Made by a program: the position numbers and the translations under genes
Shown: positions 4,735 to 7,831 of the stretch, in pieces
How positions within the stretch are numbered: the first letter of the stretch is position 1
Layout of the letters: each line of letters begins with the position of its first letter
Notes under the pieces: model-generated
Databases searched by the model: none
What the model saw: only the letters and a program-made list of their open reading frames with translations
Told to the model about the DNA's origin: nothing
Source of the DNA: Chitinophagaceae bacterium
GTDB lineage: Bacteria; Bacteroidota; Bacteroidia; Chitinophagales; Chitinophagaceae
Assembly: GCA_016713965.1 (NCBI GenBank)
Contig: JADJOC010000006.1
Location: 1-7,831 of the forward strand
Direction of reading: 5' to 3'
DNA length: 7,831 nucleotides

Positions 4735-7140
4735 TTAAATTGCATTTTTTTTTATCCCTATCCCTAATGCCGTGTAGCTATCCCAGTAATCTATCTTGTA
4801 ATGTACTTTTCGTAAGTTGCTTTCATTTTTTATTACGATATATTCCAATACTGCCAGCTGTGTAAAGTACCTGCTGCATTGGGCTTTGCTGAGGTGAAGG
4901 GCTTGCCTTATTTCTCTTTGGGTAAATTCTATCTTGCTGTAATTCTCTTTGTATTGGGCTTGTAAATATGATTTTAATTTTTCATAGAACTGCCTTAAGC
5001 TGCCGTCCAGCTCGTCTACTTTTAATACTATACTCTCAAACATGATCTCTATGGCTGTTGCTATATCTGCTATATCTACCATTAGCTGGCCTTGTGTATT
5101 TTTGTTTCTTTGATGCTGGTTGACCAGGGTAACCATTTTTATAAAATTTTGAAACAAATCGTTTAGCCTTCTTATTTTATGGGCTTCCGGGGGTAATTGT
5201 ATTTTTTCTGCAAAGGGGTTTATTACTTCTTTTGATTCTATCAGCCGGATTAAATTTTGTATAAATATTTTTGTTTGCCCTTCTTCTTTGCTGTTTATTT
5301 TTCCTGATGCTTTTTGATTTTGATAAGCTATTATCCTCCGGGTTTGTTCGTTGCTTTCGTCTACCGCTATTAAAAATACCCGGCTCATATTGTCTTCGTA
5401 TAATTCCCCCTTGGTGGTGCAGCTCATCGAGGCTATAGGGCCGGTTACTATTTTTTCACCGCCTGTTATTTGCCCGTTTTCCAGTTTTATGCTCACACTG
5501 CTTCTCAACTCCCCGCTGCTTTGCAGTTCCCTGAACGCCATCTCTGCATCTTCGCTTAAGCCGTCCATATCTTCAATGATGAGCAGCCGATTGGTAAAAT
5601 ATTTTTGCGGATAATTGTACAGGGCTTTGTCGCTTATACGGGTAAACCGGGTTACGCTTTCGGGTGGTATGCAATCGCTTACCTGCCGTACTATTTTTGT
5701 TTTTCCGCTGCCACTGCTTCCCTGCACCAGGCTGTGTAAGGTGTCTTTCATTTTATAACTAATGGCTATTAATAATAAAAATATCCGGTTTCTTTCTTCG
5801 CCTACAATACCTGTCTTTCCCAATAATTCATTGAGTCGTTTAATCAGCTTGGGTTGTTTTAAAAATGTTTCTAACTGCTGTCTTTCTTTGTTGGTGAGTA
5901 CTACGGTGGCCGGTTGCCCATCGCCAGTATGCTGTAGTTTTGTTTCAATATGGCTTTCCAATAAATCCGTGAGCCGGTATACATCTGCTTCCAATAAGTC
6001 TTTTCGCAATTGTAATTTTTCCGCTACTTCCTTGCATAATTTTTCTACCTGTTTATCTTCATACAAATCAATTTTATTCCTGGCTTTAAAATTTGTTTGT
6101 GGGTTCTCTATGACCAACATTATTTTTAAATGGTCTGTTGTTTTAGGCAGGCCGCCCTGTATATAGTAAACCGCTGTATCACTTGTATAAACTAATTTGT
6201 ATGGGTTTGCTGTATTTAATTCATGTGTGGGATGTTGTTGTATTATTGCCGCTGTCTTTTCTCTTTCAACTGATTTTTCTATTAATAATTTCGCTCCTGG
6301 TTGATTTGTATTTTCAGTTGAAAGAAAAAAATCTGTTGTACGTCCATTTAATAAATCAATAAAAATATTTTCATCACAGTGCACTTGCAGGGTTTCGTTT
6401 ACATCTTTACAGGGCAATACTATTTTTGACAGGGTGATGCCGGGTAATAACTGTTTTAATTCTTCTGCATACTTTTTTACTGCTTTATTTCCGGCTTCAT
6501 CATTATCAAAAGTAAAAATGATTTCGGTCAGTTGTTTTAACCCGGTTATAGCTGCTTTCATTTCTTCATTCAAGCGGTTTGTTCCATAGGCTGCTATTAT
6601 GCTGTACTGGTCTGTAATGGCTTTTATCTGCAATAAACTTGCTGCATCAATAATGCTTTCCGTAATAATTAATTTGGGGGTTGCTGCTTTTGGATAGCCA
6701 GGATAAAGCCCTGTGCTTTCTTTTAAATAAAAATGTTTTTGGTCTTTGTCATTAATAGTGCTTCTAAAATATAAACCTGTTAACTGGCCGCTTTGATTAC
6801 GCAAGGCAAACACAATACAAAACTTTGCAAAAGATTTATAACAGGTTTCGCCTGTCTTGCTCAACCGGTCATGTGTTGCCAGTAATCCATATTGTAAGCA
6901 TTGGTTGATTAAGGTTTCTTCTTTCCTTGTACCATGATGGAACTGCCCTGTATTGTAACCGATTTCCAGTTTTGTAAAATCTAAATTCCTGCTGCGGATA
7001 TATTCCTGGGCAGGCTTACTATTATGTACCCCATTTTTAAAATAGGTAAATATGTTTTGTAAAAATTGTTCTTTGCTGATTGATGGTTTTATTAGTGGAT
7101 AATCTTTTTCATTATTGTTTACCAGTTTCTTCCTGATATT
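4735..7140 (-). CDS. TOPRIM primase-type / ATPase / winged-helix replication protein (5' end lost to a frame change)
   Basis: The frame is open from 7140 (after a TGA at 7143-7141) to the stop at 4737-4735, about 801 codons. A TTG at 6864 is only one possible start; homologous-looking sequence (YIRSRNLDFTKLEIGY, GQFHHGTRKEE) precedes it, so the protein should begin upstream, in the CHC2 module. Numbered from that TTG, a DnaG-type TOPRIM domain spans about 62-165, with E69 (ITES), D120 and D122 (FDNDEAG), and K153 (PCKD). An ATPase domain follows at about 350-510: Walker A GSSGSGKT (382-389), Walker B LLIIEDMD (427-434), and a possible arginine finger R495. The C-terminal 640-695 looks like a winged helix (FTQREIRQALHLSKAQC). 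It probably synthesises or handles primers and remodels DNA at the element's origin. The exact ATPase family is not recognised. It is the main replication gene of the operon and is followed by the recombinases. Confidence 0.85.
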   Translation of the reverse strand, partial: NIRKKLVNNNEKDYPLIKPSISKEQFLQNIFTYFKNGVHNSKPAQEYIRSRNLDFTKLEIGYNTGQFHHGTRKEETLINQCLQYGLLATHDRLSKTGETCYKSFAKFCIVFALRNQSGQLTGLYFRSTINDKDQKHFYLKESTGLYPGYPKAATPKLIITESIIDAASLLQIKAITDQYSIIAAYGTNRLNEEMKAAITGLKQLTEIIFTFDNDEAGNKAVKKYAEELKQLLPGITLSKIVLPCKDVNETLQVHCDENIFIDLLNGRTTDFFLSTENTNQPGAKLLIEKSVEREKTAAIIQQHPTHELNTANPYKLVYTSDTAVYYIQGGLPKTTDHLKIMLVIENPQTNFKARNKIDLYEDKQVEKLCKEVAEKLQLRKDLLEADVYRLTDLLESHIETKLQHTGDGQPATVVLTNKERQQLETFLKQPKLIKRLNELLGKTGIVGEERNRIFLLLIAISYKMKDTLHSLVQGSSGSGKTKIVRQVSDCIPPESVTRFTRISDKALYNYPQKYFTNRLLIIEDMDGLSEDAEMAFRELQSSGELRSSVSIKLENGQITGGEKIVTGPIASMSCTTKGELYEDNMSRVFLIAVDESNEQTRRIIAYQNQKASGKINSKEEGQTKIFIQNLIRLIESKEVINPFAEKIQLPPEAHKIRRLNDLFQNFIKMVTLVNQHQRNKNTQGQLMVDIADIATAIEIMFESIVLKVDELDGSLRQFYEKLKSYLQAQYKENYSKIEFTQREIRQALHLSKAQCSRYFTQLAVLEYIVIKNESNLRKVHYKIDYWDSYTALGIGIKKNAI

Positions 7141-7396
7141 TCAATGGCTTTTTTTATCGCTTCATGTTTGGTGCAGCTTTCTTTATGTAAAATAAAATCA
7201 ATCACATCCATGCTTTTGCCATGCGTTTTACAATTGCTGCTAAAACAATAGGCTGTATGGGTTTTGTAATACACCTGCAGGCTTGGGGTTTTGTCTTCGT
7301 GGAAGGGGCAGTTTAATCGAAGGCTTTTATCGGGCTTTAAACCATAATAATTTAATACCATCGACCAAGGCGTTGTTTAATGTCTTGTATTTCCAT
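7119..7396 (-). CDS. CHC2 zinc-finger module of the primase (frameshifted N-terminal part)
   Basis: An ATG at 7396 starts MEIQDIKQRLG, the typical opening of Bacteroidota CHC2/TOPRIM proteins. The frame then fails (TAA at 7354-7352), while a frame one base back continues SMVLNYYGLKPDKSLRLNCP down to the TAA at 7121-7119. In the 80-residue part starting at the ATG at 7361, the zinc ligands are C18, H21, C39 and C44 (CPFHEDKTPS and CFSSNC). CHC2 fingers bind template DNA in DnaG-type primases. The frame ends just where the TOPRIM/ATPase frame has become open, again one base back. Both changes are therefore in the -1 sense, and the simplest reading is one original gene from 7396 to 4735. Two separate proteins remain possible, but the downstream frame has no ordinary start codon near the junction. 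Confidence 0.75.
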
Positions 7397-7597
7397 CGGC
7401 TGCCGTATTTTTTATAGTGAGGGTTTTATTTTCTATGGTGATTTACCGTCCGCTCACATTAAAGCCTGCCGCTTCCAGCCATATCCCGCTTACCGTAGTA
7501 GGGAACTTGTTTGCCTGTACCTCATGCAGCAGTGAAGCTGCCATGCCTGCGGTATTTGCTGTGCAGCTTGATGCGTTTGATCTGTTTTTTGTACCAT
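7377..7597 (-). pseudogene. Small SymE-like gene at the head of the operon, broken by a frame change and a stop
   Basis: An ATG at 7597, about 25 bases from the predicted transcription start, opens MVQKTDQTHQAAQQIPQA. The adjacent frame then reads MAASLLHEVQANKFPTTVSG from an ATG at 7544 and continues IWLEAAGFNVSGR to a TAA at 7445-7443. Beyond that stop the same frame gives ITIENKTLTIKNTAADGNTR and ends at 7377. The pattern of a small residue plus WLEAAGF, then an alternating ITIENKTLTIK, resembles SymE-type toxins (SpoVT/AbrB-related fold), whose C-terminus has a G-x-WL-x-x-AGF segment followed by a short strand. The assignment is tentative. Its last codons overlap the CHC2 start by 20 bp. 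If the TAA is real, only the 33-residue product starting at 7544, or a longer one from another start, is made. Confidence 0.4.
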
Positions 7598-7628
7598 GTG
7601 GATAATTTTTAAGTTGTCGTTTGGGGTA

Positions 7629-7657
7629 CAAAAATATTCTTTATGACACTTAACAAA
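7629..7657 (-). promoter_or_regulatory. Bacteroidota-type promoter for the leftward replication/recombination operon
   Basis: On the minus strand, TTTG at 7657-7654 is followed after 17 bases by TATTTTTG at 7636-7629. The second box matches the TAnnTTTG -7 consensus exactly, and the first matches the -33 TTTG box. Transcription would start near 7622, about 25 bases before the ATG at 7597. One copy of the 9-bp repeat TTATGACAC (7641-7649) lies between the two boxes, so a repressor bound there would block the promoter. Confidence 0.65.
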
Positions 7658-7713
7658 AATATCAATCCTGCAAATTATCCACATTATGACACCTGATAGC
7701 CTAAAATAAGTGT
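7641..7713. promoter_or_regulatory. Repeated putative operator (TTATGACAC)
   Basis: TTATGACAC occurs at 7641-7649 and 7684-7692, and part of its reverse complement, TAAGTGT, lies at 7707-7713 (compare TTAAGTGTCATAA on the minus strand at 7652-7640). The first copy is inside the leftward promoter spacer; the other two lie toward the divergent XRE gene. This is the expected layout for operators of a divergently transcribed XRE repressor controlling the operon and itself. Confidence 0.5.
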
Positions 7714-7749
7714 TCTATGTGGTTATTTTGTGTGGAAAAATAATCTAAA

Positions 7750-7831
7750 ATGAACCAATCGCTGGCAGATAGAATACAGCTTTTAAGGAAGCAATTAGGA
7801 TTAACTCAGATTGAGCTGGCCGATAAAATCG
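7750..7831 (+). CDS. XRE-family helix-turn-helix regulator (partial, runs off the window)
   Basis: The ATG at 7750 opens a frame that is intact to the window edge, 27 residues: MNQSLADRIQLLRKQLGLTQ followed by IELADKI. The stretch IQLLRKQLGLTQIELADKI is the start of a classic Cro/C1-type helix-turn-helix, with the TQ-x-ELA signature at the beginning of helix 2. Such proteins bind operators as dimers and commonly repress the genes of mobile elements. It is transcribed away from the replication/recombination operon, sharing a roughly 150-bp control region that holds repeats fit to be its operators. A C-terminal domain, for example a peptidase or sensor, cannot be judged. The upstream A-rich stretch is a usual Bacteroidota leader; no convincing promoter of its own was identified. 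Confidence 0.8.
   Translation, partial: MNQSLADRIQLLRKQLGLTQIELADKI

Larger units (their letters stand above)
7597..7739. other. Candidate replication origin: cluster of DnaA boxes
   Basis: A perfect DnaA box, TTATCCACA, lies at 7675-7683 on the plus strand, and a second perfect copy lies on the minus strand at 7597-7605 (TGTGGATAA as written). A relaxed box, TTTTCCACA on the minus strand, is at 7731-7739, and a weaker match, ATAACCACA, is at 7718-7726. The surrounding DNA is AT-rich and lies directly upstream of the CHC2/TOPRIM/ATPase genes. No other perfect DnaA box was seen in the window. This arrangement is that of an origin opened by host DnaA and extended by the element's own replication protein. 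DnaA could instead, or also, act as a transcription regulator here, since one box covers the start of the first gene. Confidence 0.6.

Noticed and set aside
5351..6166. Plus-strand frames of 87 and 134 codons opposite the ATPase gene.
   Set aside because: They are antisense shadows of a clearly coding minus-strand gene with Walker motifs and show no domain of their own.
7119..7143. Programmed -1 ribosomal frameshift joining the CHC2 and TOPRIM frames.
   Set aside because: The only strong slippery run (seven A residues near 7153-7160) lies upstream of the TGA at 7143-7141 in the new frame, so slippage there would terminate; no standard heptamer occurs in the usable overlap.

Overview
The window looks like accessory DNA from a member of the Bacteroidota, probably near the Chitinophagaceae. 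This rests on the AT-rich sequence, a promoter of the Bacteroidota type (TTTG / TAnnTTTG), A-rich leaders without clear Shine-Dalgarno sites, and the style of the Rhs and CHC2/TOPRIM proteins. The assignment is inferred from sequence style, not from a search.

Region 1 (about 1-1938, minus strand) is the 3' part of an Rhs/YD-repeat gene whose 5' part is missing. YD repeats, the conserved core (including a DPLG junction) and a variable C-terminal tip can all be read. They lie in different frames, with two in-frame stops. The last 208 codons of the tip are open. Five bases after the tip stop a further gene begins and runs off the window, in the position of an immunity gene.

Region 2 (about 1939-2852) has no credible gene. 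It is dense in inverted and degenerate direct repeats, including a 108-bp palindrome-like element and two stem-loops presenting the same 14-base loop sequence. It lies between the decayed Rhs gene and the recombinases, so it is the best place for an attachment site or element end.

Region 3 (2853-7597, minus strand) is a mobile-element operon. In transcription order it holds a small, broken, SymE-like gene; a CHC2 zinc-finger module; a TOPRIM/ATPase/winged-helix replication protein (the CHC2 and TOPRIM parts look like one gene split by single-base shifts); a spacer with GGAACAAT repeats; and two tyrosine recombinases overlapping by 4 bp. The first recombinase has the full catalytic set. The second keeps the nucleophile but lacks both histidines.

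Region 4 (about 7597-7831) is the control region. It contains two perfect DnaA boxes and a relaxed third, a good promoter firing leftward into the operon, a 9-bp repeat with one copy inside the promoter spacer, and the start of a divergent XRE-family regulator gene on the plus strand.

Together this suggests an integrative element able to replicate: the XRE protein controls the operon, the CHC2/TOPRIM/ATPase protein and host DnaA act at the intergenic origin, and the recombinase pair inserts and excises DNA. Whether it is a plasmid-like element, a phage satellite or an integrative element cannot be told, because the far end lies outside the window. Several single-base frame changes occur in regions 1 and 4 while the recombinases and the ATPase are intact. 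Decay is the simplest reading, but consensus errors cannot be excluded.
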